From contig LSSL01000925.1 of the NCBI GenBank assembly GCA_001953115.1, positions 1 through 36,812 of the forward strand: DNA of 36,812 nt. The letters run 5' to 3'. The notes under the pieces were generated by a model, which was not told the DNA's origin, made no database searches, and saw only the letters and a program-made list of their open reading frames with translations. Positions 24,719 to 35,249 of this stretch are shown here, one piece after another. The position numbers were made by a program, and so were the translations under genes. The stretch comes from Smittium mucronatum. Lineage: Eukaryota; Kickxellomycota; Harpellomycetes; Harpellales; Legeriomycetaceae. Position 1 is the stretch's first letter. The number at the start of each line of letters is the position of its first letter.

Positions 24719-26251
24719 ATGATTAAAAGACAGGATAGCTCGAGTATAAATTCCGGTGATAATTCTTGGCTGTTGGTTAGCATACATAAATATCTATATA
24801 TTTATCAATTTTTTTTACTAAAACTACTCAACTCTTCAATAGATATGTAGCGCCTTAGTATTCATAATGATACCTGGTCTAGGGTTCTATTATAGCGGTT
24901 TTGGATACCCTAAAAACGCTATTTTGCCCATAATACTTTGCTTTATTTCGCTATCTGTCATTTCAATTCAATGGACCTTATTCGGATATTCTCTATCCTT
25001 TTCAGATAAATCAAAAAGTTATTTTATAGGGGATTTCTATTATGGTCTTTTCATCAACATTGGTGAAAATATAAATCTGGTAGCTCCAACCGTTCCTGCT
25101 GTTACTTTTGCTATATTCCAATGGTAAAACCAGTCCAATTGCTTATATTTTTACATTTTATTAATTATTTATAAATAAAATTTAGCATTTTCTGTGCTAT
25201 AACCTCTGCAATATCTATTGGTTCAGTTTCTAACAGAATTAGAATACTTCCCACTACACTATTCTTTTTCCTATGGGCCACTTTTGTTTATGACTTTATT
25301 GCGTATTGGAACTGGTCTCCAAACGGTTGGTTAAACAAACTAGGAGTTTATGATTATGCAGGAGGTACTGTTGTTCATATAAATGGTGGCGCCACTGGCC
25401 TAATTTTGGCTTACTTCTTGGATGGTTTAAAGAAAAAGAAGAGTATTGAACTTCCAAATCACAACATTGTAAACATTATAATCGGCACTTTTTTGCTGTG
25501 GTTTGGTTGGTTTGGTTTTAATGCAGGAAGTGGTTATAAAGCCGACGTAAGATCAGGATATGCTTTCTATAATAGTAACCTTGCTGCATGTGTGGGGGGG
25601 TTAACTTGGATGATTTTAGGGAACATTTCTAGCTCTTCACCAATTAGCTTCAAAGATTGGAAGTATTCAATAACAAATTTTTGCTCTGGTTCAATAGCTG
25701 GACTTGTTGCCATTACCCCAGCTGCAGGGTTTGTAAACGTATGGAGCTCCCCAATTTTCGGAATTACTGCTTCTATATCATCTTTTTATGCATCTATTTT
25801 AATTAACAATTTTGGATTTAATGATTATTTGAACGTTTTTGGCTGTCATGGGGTCTCTGGACTTGTGGGGAGTATACTGACAGGAGTTTTTGCATCAAAA
25901 AAGGTAGCTTCGTATTCCGGTACAGATATTAAAGGTGGTTGGGTAAATGGAAATTTTGTTCAAGTACCAATCCAGCTACTAGCATCTATAACAACACTAG
26001 CTTGGGCCAGTTTAATAACTTATATACTATGTCATGCAATTAACTATTTCTCAGTTTTCAAATTTGAACAATCTGACGCTGAAGATATTGATATGGTCGA
26101 AACTGGTGAGTTTGCATACAACTATGTTCAAATTAAAGATGTAGTAATTATAGAGTCTGAGCCCGAAACTTTAGAAAACACAACTGTCGAAAAGTCCAGC
26201 GAACCTGATTTTTACTACACCAGTAGCACTGCACCTTCAAGCAGTCGATAA
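24719..26251 (+). CDS. MEP/AMT-type ammonium transporter, gene 1 (three exons)
   Basis: A membrane channel for ammonium/ammonia of the Amt/MEP/Rh superfamily, expected to have 11 membrane helices and act as a trimer. Exons are 24719-24775, 24843-25123 and 25186-26251. The introns (67 and 62 bp) are GT-AG; the second splits a Cys codon. The product is 467 residues, near the usual fungal MEP length. Conserved features are the first helix with MIPGLGFYYSG (28-38), gate phenylalanines near F115 and F224, Asp169 and His177 in DYAGGTVVHIN, GWFGFNAGS (220-228), ITPAAGFV (289-296), second pore His334 in GCHGVSG, and the tail motif GEFAYNY (420-426). Keeping both histidines is MEP2-like rather than MEP1/3-like. 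The start was chosen because the exon 1 peptide lines up residue by residue with gene 2. The intron 1 donor is GTTAGC, weaker than GTAAGT in gene 2. Joining the exons is inferred, not shown by transcripts. Confidence 0.92.
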
Positions 26252-26339
26252 TTTTACTATTTAAGGATAGAATAACATTGATGGAATATTTCTTTGGCTT
26301 CTGTATTCTGTAATTTTTTATAAATCCATACATTGAAGT

Positions 26340-26345
26340 AATAAA
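26340..26345 (+). terminator. Candidate polyadenylation signal for gene 1
   Basis: A canonical AATAAA lies 89 bases after the stop codon of transporter gene 1. This hexamer is frequent by chance in such AT-rich DNA, so position is the only real support. Confidence 0.35.
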
Positions 26346-26755
26346 ATAATCGTTATTTTTATAGTCATTTTTATATCCTTTCTGCATCACCCCATTATTC
26401 TACTTTGGAATTATCTTTTAATGGTTTCATGCTATATTTTACATTTATTAACATGGTGTATAGATATTTTAAATAGAATTAAAGCCAAAGTAGGTTGCAA
26501 ATAATATGTCTTGGCTGATATTTAATTAAAACCTAATATACATTAAAATGTTTAACTAAGTCGCTCTAAACGTATAATTCAGGAATATTTTTTAATTTTA
26601 TGTTCCCAAATCGAAACTTTAATTATAAACAGCCAATTTTAATATATAGAATTGATGGATTATATATTTAAATTTCCATTCCGATAAAATGAATAAAAGT
26701 ATATTTCTTTCCAATATATGTTTAAATCTATTATTAAATTCTTTATTAGCTTCTA
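26346..26755. other. Gene-free spacer
   Basis: AT-rich sequence between gene 1 and the large inverted-repeat element. I see no coding or structured feature. It ends at a TA dinucleotide (26754-26755) that may be one half of the element's target-site duplication. Confidence 0.5.
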
Positions 26756-27435
26756 AGAGTGAAATACCTTGCTGCAGTTTAGGGGCTTAATAGTGTACTT
26801 TTCGAAGTACATTAGACCAAAATTTCACACAGCGTTGTACTATTCTTGGTTGGGAATAGTGTAGACAGCGCACAGCGATTCGGAGGACAGCGATTCCAGA
26901 GGAAGACCATCTAAAAACAAGAGGAACCGACCGTTTATCACAGCTGAGACATAATCTGGTGCACACGTCCAGCGTTCGACATTCAGACGGATCTCAGCGT
27001 CTAACAGCTATTTTTAGGAAAGTCATGTCGATCAACCCCACGTTTGGGTAGGAGCCTAACTTTATTAATCCTGTTAGAAGTAAGCTCTGACTGGGAGCTC
27101 AGTAGATTCAATGATCTATTGTTCATTGATGAAGAGCTTAATTCTTGATTGCAAGTAACCTCAGTCATCCAGCCTACTTGAAGCAATGCCAGGGGGGGGG
27201 GTCTTTCGGTTGGTAGATTGAGCTCTTTTCCTGTAGGTAAGCAGCCGGTAGTCCGGTAGAGAAGTTTATTGTAGTTAGGATAATAGTCTTATCTATACCT
27301 CTTTTTTTTTTTTTCATATTTTATTATTACATCTTTTAATCAAGTCATCTTTTTTTTTTTTATGCAGATTTTATTTTTAAACTAATGACGTTATCTTACA
27401 ATAAAATTTCGTGATACAAAAAAAAAACAAAAAAA
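26756..27435 (+). repeat. Left arm of the inverted-repeat element
   Basis: About 680 bp, ending inward in a poly-A-like tract. It includes the low-AT segments TCTGGTGCACACGTCCAGCG and CTCTGACTGGGAGCTCAGTA, both shared with the right arm. A run of G (27193-27202) replaces a diverse segment of the right arm. The short minus-strand frame inside it (27001-27186) has no equivalent in the other arm, so it is not a gene. Confidence 0.85.
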
Positions 27436-28875
27436 CCCAGCTTTATTAGCCTTATACCTCAAAATGACATATGGAATTCTCAAAAAATTCCCAACCAATA
27501 AAACAAATCACCAAAAAAATATTAGATATATAATTTGATTTTGGATGTATAAATTTTTTTGTTATTGGGAGTCCGAAATATATTAAAGGGCAAGAATGAA
27601 TAGTAAAAACATAATTTTATAAATTGTGAAGTGTAAATATGGACATTTTACGGTTGGGATTCAGCAATAATATGAGCATGATAGATATTTCAATTTTAAT
27701 TTTTATTGAATATATTATATTAGCGTTTGTATGCCTATTCTAGATCATTTGTTTATAAAGTCTTGAGAAACAGGATTCTATGAATCCTGATATCTCTTTT
27801 CATAATAAATTTATAATAATAAGGATTGTCAACTTATAAAATATTTAGCTTTTTGGTACTGAGTTAAGCTCGTGGGAAAAACTAATCAAAAAAAGCGAGC
27901 ACTCTTTTTTTTTTTTATAGTTATCATAACATTATTCAGGGCTCAAAAGTCGAGCAATTGAAACAAATTAGTTTGAAACTTTTTTAAATTATTTTTTGTC
28001 CTTTTTTTTTGTATATGTGTCTAAATATAATAAATTAAATAAGCTAAAAGAGCGAAGATTATTTATATAAATCAAGGAAAAGGAAATTTTTAAAGGGAAA
28101 AATAATTAAGCCTCAATTTAAGAATTTATAGCTAAAAATAATAAATTATCACTTAACTAAACTTATAGAAAGATTAAAGCTTCTATTGGATTATTATATT
28201 GATTTTTTGAAATAAAAATTACCAAAGTACACGTAAATAAAATTTATAAAATCAAAAATAAGGATACTAGGGTTTTGGGTTTACAAAAAAAAGACCTAAT
28301 ACAATTTAAAAAAATATCAAACTAAATTATGTAAATTTTATTTTTAGGAGTGAAAAATCTCATTCAAAAAAGATCGTTATAAGATTTTGACATCAGAATA
28401 GCTCTAAGAAACCATAAATTAAGTTAATGTTCACAATAAGCATTATTTAGGATTTAAATTATGTTTTCAAACACCTTTGATAATTTTCATCCCTATTTCT
28501 TTGGGGACTGAAAATTTTATTCTATAATTCAAACCGAAGTTTTGGTTTGATTAAATTACCAAGTAGTTGTACTCATAATATCTCTATCACCTAGAAGACT
28601 GAATAGCTTTTTCTTTTAGGCTAATATGAATCATCTGTATTATTCAAATACACATTGGCATTGTTCAAATTCGACTATAAAATAGAATTTTTGGCGGTGG
28701 TTCTGATGAGCTGGCATAATTATCTGTAAAAAGTTATTTATAAGTAATTGTTTTATTATTTATTTGGGTGAATGGTTTTTTTGGAGGCTAATTTACAATA
28801 TTGTAAGATTAGTCACATTTGTTTTTTAACAATTTCAACAATGAGCATGTACTATAATGGAAATTTTACCCCTAA

Positions 28876-29512
28876 TTTTTTTTTTGTTTTTTTTTTGTAT
28901 CACGGAATTTTATTGTAACATAACGTCATTAAAAACTATACTAAAAAAATATTAAAAAAAGAAAAATTCGTAAAGATAGGACTATTATTCTAACTACAAT
29001 AAAATCCTCTGCCGGATTACCGGCTGCTTACCTACGGGAAAAGGGTTCAATCTAACAACCGAAAGACCCTCCCTCACAGACATTGCTTCAAGTAGGCTGG
29101 ATGACTGAGGCTTATAGGGATATGAATTAAGCTCTTTGTCAACGAATAATAGATCATTGAATCTACTGAGCTCCCAGTCAGAGCTTACTTCTAACTGTGT
29201 TAATAAAATTAGGCTCCTACCCAAACGTGGGATTGATCGACATGGCTTTCCTAAAAATAGCTGTTAGATGCTGAGATCCGTCTGAATGTCGAACGCTGGA
29301 CGTGTGCACCAGATTATGTCTCAGCTGTGATAAACGGTCGGTTCCTCTTTTTTCTAGATGGTCTTCCTCTGGAATCACTGTCCTCCGAATCGCTGTGCGC
29401 TGTCTACACTATTCCCAACCAAGAATAGTACAACTCTGTGTGAAATTTTGGTCTAGTGTACTTCGAAAAATACACTGTTAAGCCCCTAAACCAATGCAAG
29501 ATATTTCACTCT
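28876..29512 (-). repeat. Right arm of the inverted-repeat element
   Basis: Inverted copy of 26756-27435, about 40 bp shorter, mainly because of differences in T-rich tracts near the inner end. The substitutions and small indels between arms show that the element is not recent, or that the arms have not been kept alike. The open frame 28994-29224 on the minus strand is not conserved in the other arm. Confidence 0.85.
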
Positions 29513-32138
29513 TAATAGATTTTACCCCACCTTGAGTAGATATAAACTCTTGATATATTTTATCTTTTATCAAAACATTTGAGAAGCTTCTGTTGGCTCA
29601 AAATACTGTTTATTACAAATTTAGGGATTTTCTTTAATTTTAGGGATTTTTTCAATTATTAGTGATTTGTCTCAATCTTGATGGTGAAATAAATCTAACC
29701 TATTTTATATTATCCTCCGACCAATTTCCAAATTAGGAAGGTAGTTGTAATTCGTAAGAAACCCATCATCCCCTAATAAAAATATCGTACAAATAACAAA
29801 TAACAAATAAATCGATAAGGATGATGGAAAAATGGAAATTATAATTTAAAACAATTATTTTTATACATCCAATGAGAGATAAGAATATTTATTGTTTTTC
29901 CATCGATAGCATTTACAGAAACCGGGTTGTTTCACTTGCCACAATTCCACTCAGTATCGAGTTATATTTTTGGCATGTGACTCTTTTTATAATTTTGTTT
30001 TCTTGTGTTATTTATCATCCTAATCAGGGCTTACCAAAAATCTGTATTAGTTTAATTTCTTTGGTAAAGCTACACGGACTAAAATCCTAAAAATTTCAAT
30101 TTAACGCATTGATTTCCATGATTTTAATATACGTAGAGTATAAAATTTAAAGAGAAAACTTAAATTTAGGGTTAAAGCACTTCTTTCTAAAGGGAGTTTA
30201 ACAAGTAATAAAATCGGTATATCGCCTTTGGTAACCAATTATGTAACTCACCCTACATCCTAAAATAGCGTTAATGATGAAGCTGATATTATTAGCTACC
30301 ATATACTAAATTAAACATATTTTAATGTAAAAAGATAGCTGCTTTTTATCTCCAGATTTTTTGGGGGTTCACAAAAAAACGATTTTTTTTTCTGTATACT
30401 AATAAAATGATCAATCGTAGTATATATCAAAGCCCTTATATTAGTAGAAGAATTTCATTAGCTACTATAGTGATTTTTTAAATAAGATTAGAATGGTGTT
30501 TTTATAAATGCTAAATTAGAAATAATAAAGCGATCTAAATAGAAAAACTGGGTTTAAATAAATCACAATTGAATGAATTAATATTTTTTAAATTACAATC
30601 CCGATGATATAGTGTTTTAAAGTGTTTTTTTTTCTTAAAAAAAATTCAAGTTTGATAGTCAGATTTAAAAAATTGGCGTTAAAAAAAAAAATTTTATTCT
30701 ATTTAACAAAATGATCAGTCTTGATATAATCTTAATTTGTAAACTAAAATAATACTACGATTTTTCTTATTGTCGATTTATTAAATAAATAACATAACTA
30801 TTAGCTCCCGATATTCAGGCTATATTATTCCCGGTTATTATGTTTCCTAAAAGTATTTTTTTCCCAAAAAAAAAATCTCCGATAGAAAACGCAAAGATGA
30901 GAAACTTCTTATCTATCAAATCTACCATAGGAAAAAAATAAGGAAAGATTTCCGATAACTATTTCAGATATATAGATTACCTTTTTGGTAAGTGGGTTTT
31001 TTATATGGTAATTGTCTAATTTTTCAATAATCAATTCATTAACAATTGAATAGATTTACACCCAAAGGATTTACGGGGGTATAATATCTCAAGTTTAGAT
31101 AGATTGACACACGAATTTTTATTTTCATTTAGATCTGAAATGCATTTAAATTTTCTGATACATTTTTAAACAGAATTTATAGAATAGAAAACAAAACTAA
31201 ATTTCTACCCATGGGAATTTTCTTTTATCACTATAAATATTCTTGTTGATATTAGTTAATAGATTCCATTTTGAATGGAAATTAGTCATCTACAAACAAT
31301 ATTATTATTGAAAAGGTTTGAAATCGAAAAATATACTTTATATCACAAATCTATGTTCCAAATATATAGAAAAAGCAGATTTTATCTCTAGTTCCATAAA
31401 CATCGCCCATTTCAAATTAATTGATTTGGAAATATCGTCTATTTTAAATTAACATTCTAAACCTAAAAAAATCATTCTCTGGATTTAGGTTTTACATGCA
31501 TCAATTACACTATATCATATTAAAAGCTATCAGTAAAATTTTATGGTATTCAGATTAAAAATTAAGGTATTTTAATTGGAGATATTGCTACTGGGTAGGT
31601 ATACTTGGGTATTATGACTAGATCATCGATAAAGAAAGTTCGCGATCTGAACCTATCTAGCCCATCGATAAATTCTTCACTACTAAAATTCAGTAGTAAA
31701 CGTGTATTATTGGTGGCTTAAAAAATAAAAATAAGTTAATCTCACTTTTTGATGACATATTAATTTCAGTGATAGTATAATGATAATTATAATAGATTTA
31801 TTCGATGGAATGTAGATAAACCTTAATTAAAGAACGAAAAGTAAATTGTATAGATCCTAAAAGCCATCGATATGTTGAGTTTGATTGACATGCACAAGAA
31901 AGTGGGGGTACTTGGCTTTTTTTTTAAAAAAATCACACTTTTGATTAATGACCTTTGCTCAATATTTCTGTGCTTTATAATAATTTATTATTAATTCTGT
32001 GTGTAAAGAAACTATAAATACTTTTGATAAATAAGCTTCGGATATAAGTAGTAAATGTTTTTAGTTATTCTTTATATATATAAGAAGACCACTCTATAAA
32101 TTTATCAGCCTACGAGTATATTCAGGTATAAACCAATA
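29513..32138. other. Spacer and upstream region of gene 2
   Basis: About 2.6 kb with no recognisable coding region; the 72-codon frame at 29872-30090 matches nothing I know. The last 100 bases hold a TATA-like TTTATATATATAAG at 32071-32084 and TTATCA at 32102-32107, within 70 bases of the start codon. GATA-type sites (GATAA/TTATC) control MEP genes in fungi, but these words are common here by chance. Confidence 0.4.
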
Positions 32139-33723
32139 ATGATAAGAAGACAAGATTCCTCAAGCATAAACTTCGGGGACAATTCTTGGGTACTGGTAAG
32201 TTTTAGAAAAAATCCAAATATTATTGTCTCAAGTGTTTAAACTTAATATTTTAATACTTAAAAAAATCCATATAATTATTGAACAGATATGCAGTGCCCT
32301 AGTATTCATAATGATTCCAGGATTGGGTTTATTTTATAGTGGGTTTAGTAATTCAAAAAATGCCATTTTGCCTATAATTCTCAGCTTTATATCTCTTGCA
32401 GTAACATCGATTCAATGGACATTTTTCGGGTATTCTTTGTCGTTTTCTGAATATTCCCAAAACCCTTTCATAGGGGATTTCTATTATGGCCTCTTTATCA
32501 ACGTCTATGGTTCAACGAATCCTATAGCCCCGGAAATCCCCGCAATTACTTTCTCTATATTCCAATGGTAATTAATATACTCAGTTTCAACTCAAAATCA
32601 ATTCAGATCTTGAAAATTTTCACTAAAATACTATTTTTAAATTTATTCTAGTCTGTTCTCAGCTATAACTTCAACAATATACATAGGATCTGTATCTGAT
32701 AGAGTAAGAGTGCTTCCGTTGATAGTATTCTTTTTCCTATGGTCCACTTTAGTATATGACTTTATTGCCTATTGGAACTGGTCTCCAAATGGATGGTTAA
32801 GCAAACTAGGAGTATATGACTATGCTGGAGGGAATGTTGTTCATGTAAATGGTGGTGCTACTGGGTTAGTGTTGTGTTACTTCTTGGATGGACTCAAAAA
32901 AAAGAAAAAAGATAGCGATCTTCCAAAGCACAACATTATAAACATTATAACTGGCACTTTCTTGCTGTGGTTTGGTTGGTTTGGGTTTAATGCAGGAAGT
33001 GGTTATAAAGCCGACGTAAGAGCAGGATATGCTTTCTATAATAGTAACCTTGCCGCATGTGTGGGGGGGTTAACTTGGATGGTTCTCGGAAACATTTCTA
33101 ACTATTCTTTACCAAAAAGGAGTAAAGATTGGAGATATCCAGTAACTGATTTCTGCTCAGGGTCAATTGCCGGCCTCGTAGCCATAACCCCAGCTGCAGG
33201 GTTTGTAAATATTTGGAGCTCCCCAATTTTTGGAGTTGTGGCTTCTATATCATCTTTTTATTCGGCTATCTTAATAGACAATATTGGATTCAACGACTAT
33301 TTAAATGTTTTTAGCTCCCATGGTGTTGTTGGGATTATGGGGAGTATATTAACAGGGGTTTTTTCATCAAAAAAGGTAGCTTCTTATTCGGGAACAACAA
33401 TAAAAGGTGGATGGATAAACGGAAATTTTGTGCAAGTACCAATACAACTACTTGCTTCAATAACAACTGTAACATGGTCATGTATAATAACGTATATACT
33501 CTGTCATACCATTAACTATTTCAAAGTTTTCAAATTTGAACATTCTGACACTGAAGATATTGATATGGTCGAAACATGTGAGTTTGCATACAACTATATT
33601 CAAATTAAAGATGTAGTAATTTTAGAGTCTGGGCCCGAAACGTTAGAAAATAGCACAATGGAAAAGTCCTGCGAACGTGGTCTTTACTATGCTAGTAGCA
33701 TAGCACCTTCAAGTAGTCGTTAA
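32139..33723 (+). CDS. MEP/AMT-type ammonium transporter, gene 2 (three exons)
   Basis: Tandem paralogue of gene 1, on the same strand and about 5.9 kb downstream. Exons are 32139-32195, 32287-32567 and 32652-33723. The introns (91 and 84 bp; GTAAGT..CAG and GTAATT..TAG) sit at the same codon positions as in gene 1. The product is 469 residues: exons 1 and 2 are the same length as in gene 1, and exon 3 has two extra codons, one after the Lys run in the LKKKK loop and one near NISNYS. Conserved features are MIPGLGLFYSG (28-38), F115, Asp169 and His177 in DYAGGNVVHVN, GWFGFNAGS, ITPAAGFV, the second pore histidine in SSHGVVG (about 336) and CEFAYNY in the tail, where Gly of gene 1 is Cys. Coding sequence is intact, with no stop or frameshift. 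The role is ammonium uptake or retrieval across a membrane; whether the two copies differ in affinity or expression cannot be read from the sequence. Confidence 0.93.
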
Positions 33724-33782
33724 TTTTGCTCATTGAAAGTAAAAATCCCATTGATTGAAAATTCCTTTAATTTTACAAGCTG

Positions 33783-33786
<4 letters not shown>

Positions 33787-33817
<31 letters not shown>
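33787..33817. repeat. (TA)n microsatellite after gene 2
   Basis: About fifteen TA units some 60 bases after the stop codon of gene 2, followed by a poly-T tract at about 33843-33859. The open frame crossing it (33733-33990) is chance. Confidence 0.85.
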
Positions 33818-33820
<3 letters not shown>

Positions 33821-34629
33821 ATACACAACACTTCTTTAATAATTTTTTTTTTTTTTTTTGGAATTTCATTTCCATATTGGTTATTTTTTTATCACTTAAC
33901 TATACTTTGAATTTGCCTTTTAATAATGTATATGAGAGATTCTTTATTGAAGAAATTTTAACACTTATATGTCCAGATGAGTTTTTTTGATGCATTTTGT
34001 ATACTGAATTAAATTTTCTCCATCGATTATTGGCCAATTGCTCTAAAATTTTACAAAGTCCTCAATTAGATTATATTAATTGTGACCTATTAATGATGTT
34101 TAAAAAGATGAAAATCAAAGCATATTTGGCCGTTAGAAAAAAAAACATACATTTTCCCAAATCTGATAAAATGACACACTTGGGATCTTTTATGGTTATT
34201 TTTTTCTGGATGTATAAGGTTTAATTCACATTAACAATAAAGACCTGAAATTACTGACATGAAAATTTTTGCAGCAAAAATCCCATTGAAAGTTAAGGGG
34301 TTTGATGTAATTCAAATTTACTTTAGCTATTTTATTAGGGGTTTTTTTTTTCGTCTAAATATTTTATTTAAATATACATGATTATTTTTTATAATCCTTC
34401 TTATTAGCAGATTTGTTCGTTTCTTGTTTGATTTCCAGTGATCATTATTGATTTATTATGATACCTCCATGTTTTCTAAAAATTGGATAAAAAAAAAACA
34501 AAAATTCGATATGATAATTTAAATTGAGTCAAAATTACAAATACAGGTGCGTGTGTGATTTTTTATTTCTGGGCATTTAAGGGTCATAAATGAGCTTTTA
34601 AATTTTCTTTTTTTCGGCTTATTAATTAA
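33818..34629. other. Spacer downstream of gene 2
   Basis: No recognisable gene. The plus-strand frame 33997-34224 (75 codons) matches no family I know. The first AATAAA downstream of gene 2 is at 34236-34241, about 510 bases after the stop. A weak ADLFVSCL reading at about 34415-34440 could be a decayed reverse transcriptase YADD box belonging to the LINE relic that follows. I do not rely on it. Confidence 0.3.
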
Positions 34630-34863
34630 ACAAAAGAACAGACTGATCCTGGTAATAGACTAGTAAAAATAAATCACCATTCTATTTCTGTGCATTTTGT
34701 CAATACAAAAACAAATAAATTATATTTTACCGAATTTCCAATGAAAGTATCGAAAAAAATTGTCTTTTTTACAGAGGAATCTGGTGTATTTTTTTACTTG
34801 GGTGTGACATTCGACTGTAGATTTTCATCCTTATTAGGATCAGGCTGCTATTTTTCATATTAA
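34630..34863 (+). pseudogene. LINE reverse transcriptase C-terminal fragment
   Basis: A frame open for 77 codons. It includes ISVHFVNTKTNKLYFT, comparable to the family pattern LSVNP-KT-L-LFT. About 20 residues later comes YLGVTFDCRFS (34795-34827), comparable to YLGVTLD-KL-W. Both motifs and their spacing match the segment after the YADD box in LINE reverse transcriptases. The frame ends in TAA at 34861 without the usual continuation, so it is a relic. Confidence 0.55.
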
Positions 34864-35135
34864 TAATGGATAAGAACCCTGTCCAGAACTGTCAGAGCAG
34901 TGTATTGTGAATAAGTTAAAGTGGCCAGGTCAAACAGGTTTATAAACAAGTATATTAGAAAAAGAATTCACGCTCAAAAAAATAAAACAATCTACGATTT
35001 ATATCCTATCATCTAACCAATGGCTGGTTAAATTAACAGTACACTAATCTATCGGAGGATTAGTTACTTGTCGTATATTATATGACATATTCACACCAGA
35101 AAATCTAAATCACTTTCTTTCTTTGATTCTAAACT

Positions 35136-35249
35136 GATGATGGAGTCTTCGGTACTGTAGTGGGGGACCATAAGGGAATAAGACGTGCAGTGTGTCTTTT
35201 TTCGTATCAAAAAATTATACTTTGTAACCCTCAATTAAAGCTAGTTTAA
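35136..35249 (+). pseudogene. LINE connecting-region fragment
   Basis: A short open stretch reading DGVFGTVVG, then IRRAVCL (about 35178-35198), then NPQLKLV. This resembles the LINE segment YGSLVWW followed by QRAVCL and TPT-ALE, which lies between reverse transcriptase and RNase H. The match is weak on its own. Its position between two better-supported LINE pieces on the same strand is the main support. Confidence 0.4.

Larger units (their letters stand above)
26756..29512. mobile_element. 2.76-kb non-autonomous element with long terminal inverted repeats
   Basis: Two arms of about 640-680 bp (26756-27435 and 28876-29512) are inverted copies of each other, roughly 90 per cent identical over long stretches. 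Both outer ends read AGAGTGAAATA from the outside inward, and a TA flanks each end (26754-26755 and 29513-29514). This fits cut-and-paste insertion at TA. Both inner ends are GTGATAC followed by A10-C-A7 or longer (read outward from each arm). The arms are clearly richer in G+C than anything around them. The core (27436-28875) is AT-rich, has no open frame of note, and encodes no transposase. Alternatives are two solo LTRs or two poly-A-tailed retroelement copies inserted head to head. The shared outer ends plus the flanking TA favour a single TIR element. Confidence 0.65.

Noticed and set aside
26148..26390. 80-codon minus-strand frame over the end of gene 1
   Set aside because: It is the opposite-strand shadow of the conserved transporter tail, with no similarity to anything known.
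28994..29224. Open frame in the right arm of the inverted-repeat element as a gene
   Set aside because: The equivalent reading in the left arm is broken, so there is no sign of selection for a protein.
26756..29512. A pair of LTRs bounding an LTR retrotransposon
   Set aside because: The arms are inverted rather than direct, there is no gag-pol coding in between, and similarity extends past the possible TG..CA limits to a shared AGAG next to TA.
32224..32286. In-frame extension upstream of exon 2 of transporter gene 2 as the protein start
   Set aside because: The segment is intron 1. The spliced first exon at 32139-32195 matches gene 1 residue for residue and gives the family's expected N-terminal segment; the extension has no counterpart in gene 1.
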